A stretch of 64,000 nucleotides of DNA from Sthenelais limicola (Eukaryota; Annelida; Polychaeta; Phyllodocida; Sigalionidae), in NCBI GenBank assembly GCA_942159475.1, contig OW804098.1:77679178-77743177 (forward strand), given 5' to 3'. The number at the start of each line of letters is the position of its first letter. Position 1 is the first letter of the stretch. The notes below the pieces were generated by a model. That model did no database searches. It was not told where the DNA came from and saw only the letters and a list, made by a program, of their open reading frames with translations. This document shows, piece by piece, positions 23,566 to 35,045 of the stretch. The position numbers and the translations under genes were made by a program.

Positions 23566-24269
23566 AGTGCTCCCAACTGCGGGAATGCAATAAACATATT
23601 TGTAAAAAAACATGCCACTAGATATATTTAAACGTGCTGTTAATATGGTCCGTGGTGGATTGAAAAGCTATACAGTGGCCTTCATGGATTTACTGCAGTG
23701 AAGGCAGCAAGTTGTCAATCAAACAAGTAAGGTTTGAAGTCTATAGGTTAACAATGTTTATTTTCGTTTAATGGACTAAAGTCTTCAGTAAAACTGAAGC
23801 AAGAAGTTGGCATTGGATGATGTCTATCGAATAACGAGGACGGGTCCTTTTAAGCATAGCAGGGTGTAAGGGCTTAGTCGGAGGGCCATAAACGTAGCAG
23901 TGTGGAGAGGTAGTGGTGTGGTTGTATTCATGTGGGCGGGGGGAGGGGGTGTAAGGGTATGAGGATTAAGACAAGACGTCTACGGGAGGAGGGATTAAAG
24001 AGGAGTATGATTTATGACAGGGGTGGTCAACGGGTGGTGAGGTGTAAATCGCAGCAGCCAATAGAAAGTCAGATCTGGAGGACCCCTATCAATTTGTGAG
24101 ACTTGAGACAGGAGTAGGGGTGCAAGTTATGTGTACATGTTGACCTACCTATACACGCTGGCCTATGTGTACACCCAGGTTGTACACCCTCATGTTAACT
24201 GTTAAAGCTCTATGTGCTGGTGGTACCGCTCAATGCTGTTAGCTACATGCTAATGACTGTGACAGGTGA
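23566..24269. other. No gene; shares a segment with 60.9 kb
   Basis: TTCATGGATTTACTGCAG and GCAAGTTGTCAATCAAACAA (23683-23727) recur at about 60915-60962, so this is part of a dispersed repeat. Nothing else is recognised. Confidence 0.5.
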
Positions 24270-24560
24270 TCGAAAAAAAAAGGTGGTCCAAAAAAGTTGG
24301 TCGGAAAAAAAGTTGGTCGGGAAAAAAAATTGGGTCGGGAAAAAAGTTGGTTGGGAAAAAAAGTTGGTCGGAAAAAAAGTTAGTCGAAAACAAAGTTGGT
24401 CGAAAAAAAGTTCAGTCATAAAAAGACAAAAAAAAGTTAGTCGAAAAAGTCGACCGAAAAAAGTGTTTGAAAAAAAATTTGGTCGAAAAAAAAAAGTTGG
24501 TCGGAAAAAAACTTGACCCAAAAAAAAGTTGGTTGAAAAAGTTGGGTTGAAAAAAAAAAA
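24270..24560 (+). repeat. ~16-bp AAAAAAAGTTGGTCGG minisatellite
   Basis: About 16 irregular copies of (A)nGTTGGTCGG. On the minus strand this gives an open frame rich in Phe, Pro, Thr and Asn (PTFFSTNFF-like), which has no sign of being a gene. A close relative lies at 31725-32055. Confidence 0.9.
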
Positions 24561-25017
24561 GTGATTATTACCTTTGTGGTTTGGAGCAATTAAATGACTT
24601 GGTCTCAGATTCATGAACTTTTAACAAAAATGCTCAGTTAGTTGAGAACCTCCACCACCACCATTTTTTTTTTTTTTTTTTTTTTAACAGCCATGTTCTT
24701 AAAATAGTAAAATGCGGTGACAATATCTATTGGTGGAACAAATGACTTGATGGGAGATTTCCTATTATGTAATGTGTATTATTATATTATGTAATATCTG
24801 AACAACATGAACTTGAGAAAGTAATTAGGATCGTTATTTGGATTTCTTGGCGACGCACGAAAGAAAACTACATTTGTTAGTCATGCGTATTTTCTAACTC
24901 TTAAAGATCAGAGATGTTAAATTTAAGGCCAATAAAAATATTTTAAAAAAAAAATCACCACCACTCCACTTAGTTGACATTGGGAACTGCAGGGCAGGAG
25001 GAGGTATTGGTGGTGAT

Positions 25018-25188
25018 GTCATAGTCCTTCACCTCCTCACCAATAGTGGCTCAGTTTGACCAATAGGAGAGAGGTTGACAGGCCTGAGACAGGGTGAGAA
25101 GAAGGGTCAGGGGGCAGGATGAGATTTGATTGACAGGTGGAAGCATGCAGGAACCTCAGCAAGAGGTGGTGGTGGGAGGGGTGCTGGC
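25018..25188 (+). repeat. Dispersed repeat, copy A (copy B at 60631)
   Basis: The sequence from GTCATAGTCCTTCACC to GGAGGGGTGCTGGC is nearly identical to 60631-60802, with only about five differences by eye. It includes GGCTCAGTTTGACCAATAGG. No terminal inverted repeats or coding capacity are apparent. Confidence 0.9.
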
Positions 25189-27240
25189 TATTTAAGGGCA
25201 TTCTGGTGGTTTTGAGGAGAGTCAGAGTCAAATTATTACCTATTATAACCAACAAGTGCTCAATCTTATAAATTCCAACTATGTTTAGGAAATATGAACT
25301 GACCAAATCTTGCTAAGAAATATGGAGGTACCACTAACGCACTTATTATAAGTATCTATTCCTCAAAATGGCCATTATTTAACATTTTTTTCAGTGTGGT
25401 AAAATGAATACCATGCACATTCTGTTGTGACCTGTGATTGTCTACTAAGAACATCTTCAAATTTGGGCAAAGGATTAGTATAACCTGCATGAAGAAAACT
25501 GTTTGTACCAAGGAAATAATATTTCAAACCTAGAATTGGCGGCTTCATGAACTACTAAATAATCTTGAAATCATACTAAATCAAATCATTCTGTGCGGAA
25601 TAGTTTGCCATAAGTTTTATTTTTAACATTAAGATTAATTTTAAGAGCATTCAATTTTTTTCCTTAGCCCAATGCCTGATTTCAATATATTTTTTGAAAT
25701 ATTAAAGTGACATTGGCAAATTGTTTTATGTTGTATAGGGTAATAGAAGATCAGATAGTCGGTGTAGATATATGTAGGGCTATACATTTATGCCATCAAA
25801 AATAATCGAGCAAGTTCATAGCCTATTTAAAATGTTTCCGTCAGCGGGCTGATTTACAGCCATTTTTCCTTTTAATGAAAAAGTTCAGACGGTTCCTTGA
25901 CGAAATGGCACAGTGGCTTCCCTTAGGGAATCCTGATTCTCCCATAGGCACAAGAGCGCGCCACCAGTCACCTGGAGCTGCGAAATTAGTCTAGCAAAGT
26001 TGGCTCGATGTCCCGATTTCCTATGTTTTCGTCATCCAGGTGAAAAACCAAGGCCAGATTTGACATCCTTAACATTTTTAAGAAGGAAATCGTCGGGGTT
26101 CATACGGTCTATATTGTACTCGTAATGCACATACCCCGATTTCCCAACGCATGTCTAGCGATCTCCAGTGCTTAAGCCTTCTTCCTCGCACTCGGCCATA
26201 CTCGGTAACACGCTCGTAGTGACGTCATAGCAGCCACCGTATGATGTGCAAAACATCGCCCGTCATCGGCGATATTTGCACAGTTAATAACACCAAAACC
26301 AAACGATTTTAATGCTATTGTTGGTGGGCAATGTCAACGTACAAAAACATTCCATATTTATGAAAGTAAATAGCCCAAGACATCCCTTCATTCCCATCAA
26401 ATTGTGACGATAGTTCTAATCTGGTGCCACACACCCCCCTGGATCCTTTTTACTTGTGATATGTCTTATTGCAATGAACTATTATATGCCTTTAAAACCA
26501 ATGTAAAAACAAGGTGTACAGCCATGGTGTATTTTTGAATTGTTTTATTCCCTAGGACTGACTGCTATATGTTTAACATTCTGGAAGCTCAGACGCCAGG
26601 AACTTGAATAAAGGTTTTAAAATAAAAAAAAGTTCAGATGAACATCTTCTAATAATAAGGAATTCGGATTTCGGATTTCGGATTTCGGAATTCGGAATTC
26701 GGATTTCCATCAAAATGGCATATGTAATATACTGTTTGCTTGTTAAAGCAGCTTTTAAAGGGTTCAAATCTGGAGGCCGGAGATGGGCATTTTAGGACCC
26801 CCAAGAGCCGGGCCTGCGGCCAAAGGCCAGAGAGTTGGCAGCCCTGGTCACTGTCATGCACTTGTATCCTACTTGTCACTGTAACAAGCCCCCTTAATTG
26901 CCCCCAGAGGCAGTGCATTGGGGATGAATACCGTCCCATAGGATTTAGGCTAGAAAAACGAATTTGGTAAATTTCAAACTAAAAGCTAGGTTCCACTGCT
27001 CGGCTACTTCTCCTGATTCTTGCTTAAAGAAGCAGGAGAGTATAATGAGGATGGGTGCTATTAGGCCCCACTACAAAACCATGTCACTTCCCGCTTCTTT
27101 TGGAGCATTTTCGAACCATAGAATGCTCCCATCTCTGTCAAACATGTTTGATTTGAAGTAACTTTGTAGCGGGAGGTAGCAGGAAGTAGTGGGAGCTGAA
27201 GCAGGGCAATGGCACAACTCTACGTTACTCCTCATGTTAC
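25189..27240. other. No gene; one hexanucleotide microsatellite
   Basis: Non-coding. A CRE palindrome TGACGTCA lies at 26220-26227. 26659-26707 is a run of GGAATTC/GGATTTC units (period 7, eroded). No supported gene. Confidence 0.5.
26659..26707 (+). repeat. GGATTTC/GGAATTC microsatellite
   Basis: Seven near-identical 7-bp units in a row. Because the unit is nearly self-complementary, short frames open on both strands. Confidence 0.9.
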
Positions 27241-27257
27241 TTGATGCGTTGTCCTCC

Positions 27258-27350
27258 TCCTCCCCCCCCCCCCGCTCCCCCCCCCCCCCCCCCACACACA
27301 CACACCTATACCTCTTCTTCCTCCTCCGCTCCTCCTCCTCCTCCCCTTGA
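27258..27350 (+). repeat. Poly-C, CA and CTC simple repeats
   Basis: Poly-C runs (about 27262-27292) are followed by ACACAC and then CTCCTC. The Gly/Glu-rich minus-strand frame across it is an artefact. Confidence 0.9.
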
Positions 27351-27769
27351 TAAGTTTTCTAATAGTTAGACAATAAGAAATATTCTGTTTTTATTATCAT
27401 ATGTTGCATATCAAAACAAAGCATTCTTAAAGATCAATCGATATATGCCCATGAATTTATTCTAAGAATGTTTTGGTAACCATGGCAATCAAATACCCTC
27501 TGAAAAATGAGCCAATATGGTTCAGATTTTACTCTTTTAACAATTTTGCTTATAAATCATGGGTGCAACAGTGATTAAATATTTGTATGGATAGCTAGAT
27601 ATATAGAAATCTTCCTTGGTTGTCATAGTTACTGAGGTATGACCCATAACCATGGAATGTATATCATGTCTACTACCCTTGTACTGGCCCTTGTATAGAC
27701 TTCCAGGTCAGAGTAGCCTACCAGGACTAGTTCACATCAATGGTGGTCTTCCTCTAGTACCTGGAGAAG

Positions 27770-27865
27770 GAGCTGAAATTGTAGCTGCACCAGGGTTTGA
27801 ACCCACATGTTACTGATGCAAACGTGCTGACCCAGTGCTTTAGACCAGTGGGTCACCCAACATCC
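27770..27865 (-). mobile_element. tRNA-derived SINE head
   Basis: On the minus strand, an A-box-like TGGTCTAAAGCACTGGG (from about 27853) is followed about 35 nt later by the B-box-like GTGGGTTCAAACCC (about 27807-27794). This is the spacing of a tRNA gene promoter. The flanking sequence does not fold as a complete tRNA, and the body runs on to about 27720, so a tRNA-derived SINE fits better than a tRNA gene. Confidence 0.55.
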
Positions 27866-29884
27866 CCACCTTTGATTAATGTTTGTTACAATAAGCATTA
27901 AAAGCACATTAATTGATTAAAGCCTAGTCACATAGCTTTCTAGGATGTCTTTGGGGGTGTGGAGCTATACTGCAGCATGGGGCCTGGAGGCACTTTCCGG
28001 GAAGTTTGCATATACTTCGATTAATATTTATTCTCTCGATCTTGGTCAGAGAATGATATCCTTACACGCTTCAATAAAACTTTAGTCTGAGACAGACTAT
28101 ACCATAAACCATCAATGAAAATTCACCTTTTGAGAAATTGATTATTGGTGTAGTTGAAGCATCATTTTAGGAAACTTTTATTTTTTCTGTGAAATAATAC
28201 ATGTATATCACCAACTCTTGTACTAATAAGCATAACATCCTTTTCGTACACACCACTGGGGGAGAAATGTGGCAAGAGAATCTGCAACCCTAACAAAATA
28301 ATTTGAATCAATTCATGAAATTATAATGGATTGTACCTACCTTATAGTCAAACATCTGTGTAACGGTTATGTGAACATGCTCATCTTCCAAGATGCTGAA
28401 ATCCCAATGTAGTTCCAGAGCCTCCAGATCCCCCAGTTTCTGGACAAAACGTTCAATTAACTCCTCAAATTGCAGGTCCCTCTTTCATGAGTGGTGATCT
28501 TACTACAACGGCTGGGGACTGGAAGAGCTACTGTTCTCATTTCCAGCACATGATGAGCTATGCAATTGGGAAATCTTACAATATGCACAAAATGCATTAT
28601 TGAGCTATGACCATGAGGTTGTGGACTGTTACCTCTGTGATTCATTGCATGGGTTTATTCCTTGTTCCCCACTGTCAATAGTGCTACACTTCAAGCCTGC
28701 AGCCAAGGCAAGATCCGAGAATCCCTGTATTGCCAGCAAACAAAAGATGGTCTGATGGTAAATTAGATGTTCCCCAGGACTGGACTGAGGATATATATAT
28801 GCTACAAGTACAACACAGGCTTTTCTGTCTTTCTTGATTCTTTAATTCTCATTGCTATCGTTCTTGTGATCATTCATGTGGGAAGTGTCATAGGAAAGGC
28901 CACAAGTTATCAACATTTAGGAATTCAGACGCCCTGTTATGTCTAACCCCTCTGTCTAACCCCTCTTAATAATTCTCCTCCTACGGTCTATGATTATGCC
29001 TCTGATTCTGCTCTTGACCAAATCACATCTGCCACAACGTCTGATCATGTGTGTTACTATGTTCCCTGTGTATCCTTCTCATATTTTTACCCAGTATGAT
29101 GTTATCTAATAATTATAAGGTAACTTTATCCAACCTCTTTAACACTATTAACTATTATTAATCAATAAATATCAATATTATATTCTAAAACTATAAATTC
29201 CTTCAATTACAAGTATTGGCACACATGTATGACACATATATATGTTGGGAGTGTCTCTAGACCAGTTAACCCTGAACAGCTAACAGATACAATAGAAAGA
29301 TGCAATAGTTTTCTAATTTAGATAATTAATTCATGCTATTACATGACAATGTATGGCTGCTGGGCATACTTTCTGGGTTAATTTTATTGTAAGTGCAAAA
29401 AAGTAACACCTTTAAATAATGACAAATTCAGTGACATTCTTCAGCACATAGAATAACAAAGGAGGTTGCTGAAATCCATAATGGCGGATCAAATACCATC
29501 TTGATCTCCTGTTATAGTAGATGACATACCAACTGGTGGAGAACCTGGGCACCTGGTGATATTGTATTGACACATCTAGCTGTCCTTAGTTTCCTATTGT
29601 ATGCCAAAAGCATGCAGAAAAACATCAACTATTTCAGCAAATATAATGAGTTCTATTCTTTATAGTCATACACATGTCTCATAATTATGTGATGCCTTTC
29701 ATGTTCAAAAACAAGTCTGAGGAAAAAACTACATTATCAGTTCAGTAATAGAATAACTGAAGTTTAATACATCTATACTAGGGTCAATGAAAAATAAGGC
29801 CTATTATATGGCATGGACACATAAAAAAATGTGAAAATTATACCCTTTAATCCCGATTGTACAAGTTATATTTAGTAGACTTAC
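27866..29884. other. No recognised feature
   Basis: AT-rich non-coding sequence. Short open frames such as 28457-28645 carry no familiar motif. Confidence 0.45.
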
Positions 29885-29888
29885 AATA

Positions 29889-30089
29889 AAGGGTGGTCTC
29901 CACTGGCTGCGGTAAGCTCTGCAGTAAGCCTTGTAATAGTGCTGTGATGGTGAGAAGTGGCGAGGTCCTGCCTACATGGCCAGTGATCCATATAAGCAGA
30001 ACCTCATCATTCCTCTCCACCTACAGAACCTGCACAAACCATGACAAGGCTTAGCACAGAGCTTACCGCAGCCAGTGGAGACCACCCTT
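29889..30089. mobile_element. 201-bp MITE with AAGGGTGGTCTCC ends
   Basis: The left end AAGGGTGGTCTCCACTGG (29889 on, continuing CTGCGGTAAGCTCTG) is matched inverted at the right, ending CCAGTGGAGACCACCCTT at 30089. AATA flanks both sides (29885-29888 and 30090-30093), a possible 4-bp target duplication. There is no coding sequence. The superfamily is unresolved. Confidence 0.75.
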
Positions 30090-30093
30090 AATA

Positions 30094-31065
30094 GAGCCAA
30101 ACATAAAAATTGAAATTACTGATGTAACTATGAGAACCAACTAAGGGGTGATGTCAAAATAGGGTTGCAGCAGACGCGGGATTTTCTCGCGTCCAGCTGA
30201 GTGACCAGTACAATCAGGGACAACCAAGTCACACCCAGGACGTGTCCTAGGTTGTGGCCGGAGTGGCTGACAGTTATGACAGTTGTGCCTCAACTCAGCT
30301 TGAGAAGAAGCTGTGATGTAATCGCAGACGAATCCTTATCTTAACCATGAAAAAACCTGCCCAACACAAGTCCCCTTGGGTCTTCTTCCGCTGTGAAACA
30401 TCACATAATCATATATGGTTACATGGGTGACGATCTTCCCGGATAACATGGGCAGGAAGAGTGGGTATTTCAGGCATATGGGCCACTTGGCCACTGGGGC
30501 TCACATAAGAACTGCCGATTATAGCATAGTGTGATTCCTGAAATAGAAAAATGCTGTTTTAAAAAATAACGAATTTTGCAGAAGCCAAATTTGTCATAGG
30601 AATGAAAACCGAATGATTAATCAATAGAAATTTAGAATTTCCAAGAATAGCAGAAACGTCTCACAAATATAAATGGTTCCATCACAGAAGTACATAACCC
30701 AAATGCAAAATCAGATGTTACCCAATGAGTAGATTCAGCAAATGTGCACATGTATGCACGCTCATTAAATATTAATGATTCCCCCTAAAGAAGAAATTCG
30801 TCAGAGGAGGAATTGAATCAGGTATGTCAGTGAGAGTGAGGAATTGCCCAATATAGGACCATATGTATCTCAAAGCAATGCCAACAACACTGATCAGGGC
30901 GTCATTATTGGGTGGTAGGGTGGACTTGATCAATTTGATCAACACTAACAAGCAATCAATTGAAGTAAAGATATTAATTCAAGGTGCAATTATAATTGCA
31001 AACGTGTATTGGGATAATCATGACCAATTATAAACAAACAATTGAAGTTGGGAGGATAAGCATGC
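30094..31065. other. No recognised feature
   Basis: Non-coding. A short hairpin (GACGCG, 9 nt, CGCGTC) lies at about 30173-30193. Confidence 0.45.
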
Positions 31066-31162
31066 TAGAGGACTCGACGCTGTCTTCTTACTGAATAGGA
31101 AATGTTGGCGGCTTGGCCTTGGATATTTCCTATTCACTAAGAAGACAGCGTCGAGTCCTCTA
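31066..31162. mobile_element. Near-perfect 97-bp hairpin (TAGAGGACTC family)
   Basis: Arms of about 38 bp beginning TAGAGGACTCGACGCTGTC pair with a single mismatch around a ~21-nt loop. The same terminal word TAGAGGACT, with outer TAGGA, builds the hairpin at 39564-39621. This suggests a small foldback element family rather than an isolated palindrome. Confidence 0.7.
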
Positions 31163-31724
31163 TCCTACTTAGATATCAACTAAGAAACTTGCTATATAAA
31201 AAATAGTATAACCTAAATTAACTTAGGTGGGAGCAGGTCTCCGTGGCATGCCCGACCGGCTATGTGAGAAGTTTAATGATAAGACAAGTGCCTTCGGCAC
31301 TTGGATTGTAGAGGCAGTTGTTTCTACTTCTTTTAGGAATCCAACAATTTACTGGACGTTTATTTTAATTTGGAGGTATTACTTTGATTGCCAAAAATGG
31401 CTAAAATCACAGGGGGCCTACATCGGGGTAGTAGACCTAAGGTGTAGGAGGGAGAGAGAGAGGGACAGAGAGAGAAGGGGAGCAGAAGAGAGGGAGAGGA
31501 GAGATGAGAATGACTGATATAAGAGGGTTTCATGGAAAGAAATTTGCACCCCCCCCCCCCACACACACACACCTATACATCTATCAATTTTCCTTCACCT
31601 CCCCCTCTCCTGACTACCTCCCTTGCTCTCCCTCCCCTTTTATTCCTCCCTCCCTAATAATAATGAGTAATGTGTGGACAGGTACATTCTTTCTCTGAGA
31701 CAGAAAAAGTGTCAAAAATAAAGT
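31163..31724. other. No gene; simple repeats
   Basis: Contains a GA-rich stretch (31448-31506), a poly-C/CA tract (31549-31573) and CT-rich DNA. The 96-codon frame at 31227-31517 ends in low-complexity Arg/Glu and is not supported as a gene. Confidence 0.5.
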
Positions 31725-32055
31725 TTGTCAAAAAAAATAGTTGGCTGTAAAAAATGATGGTTGAAAAAAATGGTTGGTCGTAAAAAAAAGTTGGTAAAAA
31801 ATAAAGTTTATCAAAAAAAATCGTTGGCCGTAAAAAAAATGGTTGAAAAAAATTGTTGGTCGTAAGAAAAGTTGGTTGAAAAAATAGTTGGTCGATAAAA
31901 AAGTTGGTCGTAAAAAAAAGTTGGTCGTAAAAAAAGTTGGTCGAAAAAATAGTTGGGGGTAAAAAAAAGTTGGTCGATTAAAAAGTTGGTTGATTAAAAA
32001 GTTGGTCGTAAAAAAAAGTTGGTCGTAAAAAAAGTTGGTCGTAAAAAAATTTGGG
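31725..32055 (+). repeat. ~17-bp GTTGGTCGTAAAAAAA minisatellite
   Basis: About 19 irregular units. It is related to 24270-24560 and gives a Phe/Asn/Thr/Pro-rich 111-codon frame on the minus strand. Confidence 0.9.
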
Positions 32056-32257
32056 TCCAACATTTGAGGCTATGTACTGCCATTCATTATTTCATTCTAT
32101 AAAATTATGTTAAAAAAACATTTGATGTGAGGTGTGGGGGGGCACTATTGGGTCCATCATTTCATTCTATAAAATTATGTTAAAAAAACATTTGATGTGA
32201 GGTGTGGGGGGGCACTATTGGGTCCAACATTTGAGGCTATGTACTGCCATTCATTAT
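32055..32257 (+). repeat. Nested A-B-B-A duplication
   Basis: A 70-bp unit (TTCATTCTATAAAATTATG...) is repeated exactly at 32091 and 32161. The ~37-bp word starting GGTCCAACATTTGAGGC flanks the pair at 32055 and 32221. Confidence 0.9.
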
Positions 32258-32288
32258 TATGAAACACTATGATTACCACCCTGAACTT

Positions 32289-32289
<1 letters not shown>

Positions 32290-32328
<39 letters not shown>
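32290..32328 (+). repeat. (GA)n microsatellite
   Basis: An uninterrupted run of GA dinucleotides followed by CA. Confidence 0.98.
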
Positions 32329-32419
32329 ACACACACACAGACATTATTTAGCTTCAATATTAATTATTCTAGTAGAGGGAAGGGGGCTCGCTGTATATCG
32401 GGGAGGCTGGCTTAAATAG

Positions 32420-32560
32420 TTGATGTAATTGATGAAAGAGCATAATAAACTTGATTGTTGTTTTATTTGGTTTCTCAAACTTTCGGGCGACTTGCCCTTC
32501 TTCAGGAGTTGATGATGACAATTTAACTACAAATAAGGGCTTAGGTGTAAAAAGATGTAG
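32420..32560 (-). other. Penelope-type terminal region with CTGAAGA...GAAA core
   Basis: Read on the minus strand, CCTGAAGAAGGGC, 5 nt, GCCCGAAAG (about 32505-32480) is followed by GTTT-GAG-AAAC and AAATAAA. CTGANGA, a GC stem and GAAA are the two conserved strands of a hammerhead ribozyme, a motif known from Penelope-like element terminal repeats. The expected U-H cleavage dinucleotide after the last helix is not where it should be, so activity is doubtful. Confidence 0.4.
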
Positions 32561-32746
32561 TTGTAGTAAGCTTGTACATAAGTACTGTCCGCAGTGAATG
32601 AGTCAAGTTTTGCATTTAGCTGATCGGGGTAAAAAAAATTTTTAACATATATAATATGGCTAGAAGTTCATTGGTTGTATATTTGATAATTGAATTTTAA
32701 TTGAATTTTAATTTTTTCAGTTTCCTGTAGCTGTTTTAGCTGTTAA

Positions 32747-33311
32747 CTCATTGAGGACGGGGGCAGTTTACACATATTTTGCCTGGTGGACGGGGGCCCT
32801 TTTCCCCCTTTTTGGGCTTCAGGACGGGTGTTTAACATGAGGTTTAGTGTATAAAAACACTTTAAGAATATTTTCTTCAAATAATATGTGTCATATGTAC
32901 ATCGTTTAATAGGTGTAAACAGTTATTGATCATATTTTTTCATAATTTCTAGAATTTGGTCTTCAATAATTAGAATAATGGGTCACAATTGGGTGCAATA
33001 TGGCGGCAACCTTGCTCCAAATTCACTTTCCAGCATTTACATATGTTAGTTATGACGTCATCATTATTGTCTCCATGACAACATACCTATAAAGATATTT
33101 CTAGTGTGTTTGTATACATATATTTTAAATTTCATCAAAATCCGTTTATTTTTTATTAAGTTATGCCCCCTTCAATTTATATAAAAATATGCTGCCTGCA
33201 GGCAGCATCCCGTCCTTAATGGAGAGGACATCATGCTGCCTGCAGGCAGCATCCCGTCCCCAACGCCATTTTGAAAATGCTGCCTTGAGGCAGCATCCCG
33301 TCCTTAATGAG
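32747..33311. mobile_element. piggyBac-like MITE (TTAA target)
   Basis: The ends CTCATTGAGGACGGG (32747) and CCCGTCCTTAATGAG (to 33311) are 15-bp inverted repeats with one mismatch. Both are flanked by TTAA (32743-32746 and 33312-33315), the piggyBac target duplication. Near the right end the word ATGCTGCCTGCAGGCAGCAT, a 20-bp palindrome, occurs at 33189 and 33233, with a variant at 33277. Each copy is followed by CCCGTCC, so part of the end is repeated. There is no coding capacity. The element lies 3 bp from the stop of the neighbouring zinc-finger ORF. Confidence 0.8.
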
Positions 33312-33318
33312 TTAATGA

Positions 33319-34465
33319 TTATTTCGGATCATAAAGAATTCCTTTACGGATTAGGATAGGTTTGATTTCTAAGCTTATTGATGCATCAATAGAGTCAATT
33401 GCACTGTATAAAATCGACAATGTTCTTGCTTGGTATAGCGATGTCTTGTCTGGAGACGTCATTGTATAGGCATCAACTGTTTGGGGTTTGGGATCTTGTT
33501 CCAACAGTTCCTGTAGTTTGTTATCAAGTATTGTCTCTCCCGAATCGCTGCTAGATACAGATAGGTCGTTGGAGGATGTACTATTGTTCTGGGAGAAGGA
33601 ATGTTCATCTAAGTGAGGTGTATTGCTTCGAGTGGGAGTGGGCATGGTTGTCACTGTATTTGAAGTGGTAGGGGCTGGTGTGGAGTCTGACGAGTCATCA
33701 GATAGGTTCACTGGGCCCAAAGGCCATTTTATAATGTTGGTAAAGTCTAACCTTTTGGAATCGTCGTTGTTTACTAGTTTCACCTTTTTTGGTGCCGTGG
33801 AGACAAAGGGTTGGACTGGTGTTACTGGTTTGTACTGAGATGTGTTGTTTGCTGGTCGTTTTAGTGAGACTGGTGGTCGTACAGGCCTCTCAGCCCTAGG
33901 TGGGCGTGGCTGAGGAGTTGGTGGCTTGTGTTGTGTGCGGGGAGCTTTCATCGTCGGGTCTTGCGTTGGTGATGCGGCATAGGAGGTTAATGCGATCGGT
34001 GTGTGTTTCTGCGTTGTAATACGATCTTGGGGTCGTATAATGGGGAAGCTTGGTGGATGAATCATTTTGCTGCCTTGAAGTTTTTTCTGAGGCTTCGGTG
34101 GTAGTTTTCCTGTAACATATGGAGAGTTGTTTCCCGTTATAATTCTGAACAGGGCTTTGGGGGCACTCGTAGTGAATGTCTTAATGATGGGCAGAGTAAC
34201 TACGGCTGGTACTGGCTTCTTGGGAGCTTCATTTGAGAGTATTGGTTTCGTAAGGGGGAAATCCCCGTCATGTTTTCTATTGCAATGGATAGTGAATTCC
34301 TGTTTTCTAGTGAAAAGTTTGTCACATATTGGACAGGGGTACTTACCCTGTCCATTTTAAATGGCGAATCAGTGCTCTTCCCCGACTGGACATCCATGTA
34401 CCACATAGGTGACATTGGACGGGGTTATCTGAGTGATCTGAGTGGGATTTCATGTCTGAATCCAT
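33319..34465 (-). pseudogene. Zinc-finger, Pro/Ser/Thr-rich ORF (retroelement-linked)
   Basis: The minus-strand ATG at 34465 starts MDSDMKSHSD and leads into a C2H2-like finger (QCHLCGTWM...ALIRHLKWTG), then a stop. A 1-2-nt frame change at about 34338 restores a second finger, KYPCPICDKLF...FTIHCNRKH (C-x2-C-x12-H-x4-H). This frame stays open through a long Pro/Thr/Ser-rich basic region (PAVVTLP, PPTPQPRPPRAERPVRPP), an acidic/serine-rich part and a C-terminal helical segment ending RKGILYDPK at 33319. The upstream DNA (34560-34700) is GC-rich with a CCAAT-type box. Two fingers plus a disordered basic region suggest nucleic acid binding. I do not recognise the family. It may be a first ORF of the adjacent Penelope-like element or of a tandem second copy. 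Confidence 0.55.
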
Positions 34466-34752
34466 TGTTGATGTCGGATTGATTACTGGACAGCTGTTTT
34501 GAAGCTGGCGCGTGCGATGCGTACAAGGTTTGTTTTGATTTGGAAGCCTGATATGTTGGCCTAGTTAGGACCTAGGCTCAACCAATCAGCGTGTGGGAGG
34601 GCGCGTCGTTGTCATGGCATCAGTTGTTAGAGGCGTGGTCTCTGTAGGGAGCGGTTAGTGATTATGTGGCTCGCGGGGGTTTTTCCCGCGCGGTTTTTTA
34701 GTACTGCAGGTTCATACCTTTGGGATGGTGGGTATCGAGTATGAGGATCCAA
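34466..34752 (-). promoter_or_regulatory. GC-rich leader between PLE endonuclease and zinc-finger ORF
   Basis: Read on the minus strand, this region contains GCGCGGGAAAAACCCCCGCG, a small GC hairpin, and TGATTGGTTGAG (an inverted CCAAT box). It ends in the start codon of the zinc-finger ORF. This is consistent with a promoter or 5' leader, but only by inference. Confidence 0.35.
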
Positions 34753-35045
34753 TTAAGCTTCTTCTAAACGTTTTCGGTCATTCTGGTTCTTGGGACTGGA
34801 ATCCAGAATGGTGATTAATAGGTCTTTCTGCTGTAGGTCATGGTCGAGAAAGTGTTTTGCGACAGGTTTTTCCCGTCGTCTATTGCGTATGTCACCCATA
34901 TGTTCGGTGATACGTTGTCGTACTGTGCGACCTGTTTCGCCAATGTATTGTTGGCGGCAGCTGGGAAAGGGGCAGGTGATACAGTAGATGGCATTTGTGT
35001 GTCACAGGTATTGTGACCTTGTATTTAGTGGTTTTTCTGGTTGGT
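34753..35045 (-). pseudogene. GIY-YIG endonuclease domain of the Penelope-like element
   Basis: In a frame different from the RT, the minus strand reads NAIYCITCPFPSCRQQYIGE followed by TGRTVRQRITEHMGDIRNRR. This contains both GIY-YIG half-motifs (here IYC and YIG), the catalytic arginine region and the conserved E-H of the second helix. It continues FLDHDLQQKDLLITIL and stops at 34753 after RLEEA. An intermediate frame (TTKYKVTIPVTH) bridges to the RT ORF, so two small frameshifts separate RT and endonuclease. The domain itself looks well preserved. In active elements it nicks the target DNA to prime reverse transcription. Confidence 0.8.

Noticed and set aside
24243..24614. 123-codon Phe-rich minus-strand frame
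   Set aside because: It is the minisatellite read on the other strand; same for 31728-32063.
31227..31517. 96-codon + strand frame
   Set aside because: Ends in GA-repeat-derived Arg/Glu; no domain or splice context.
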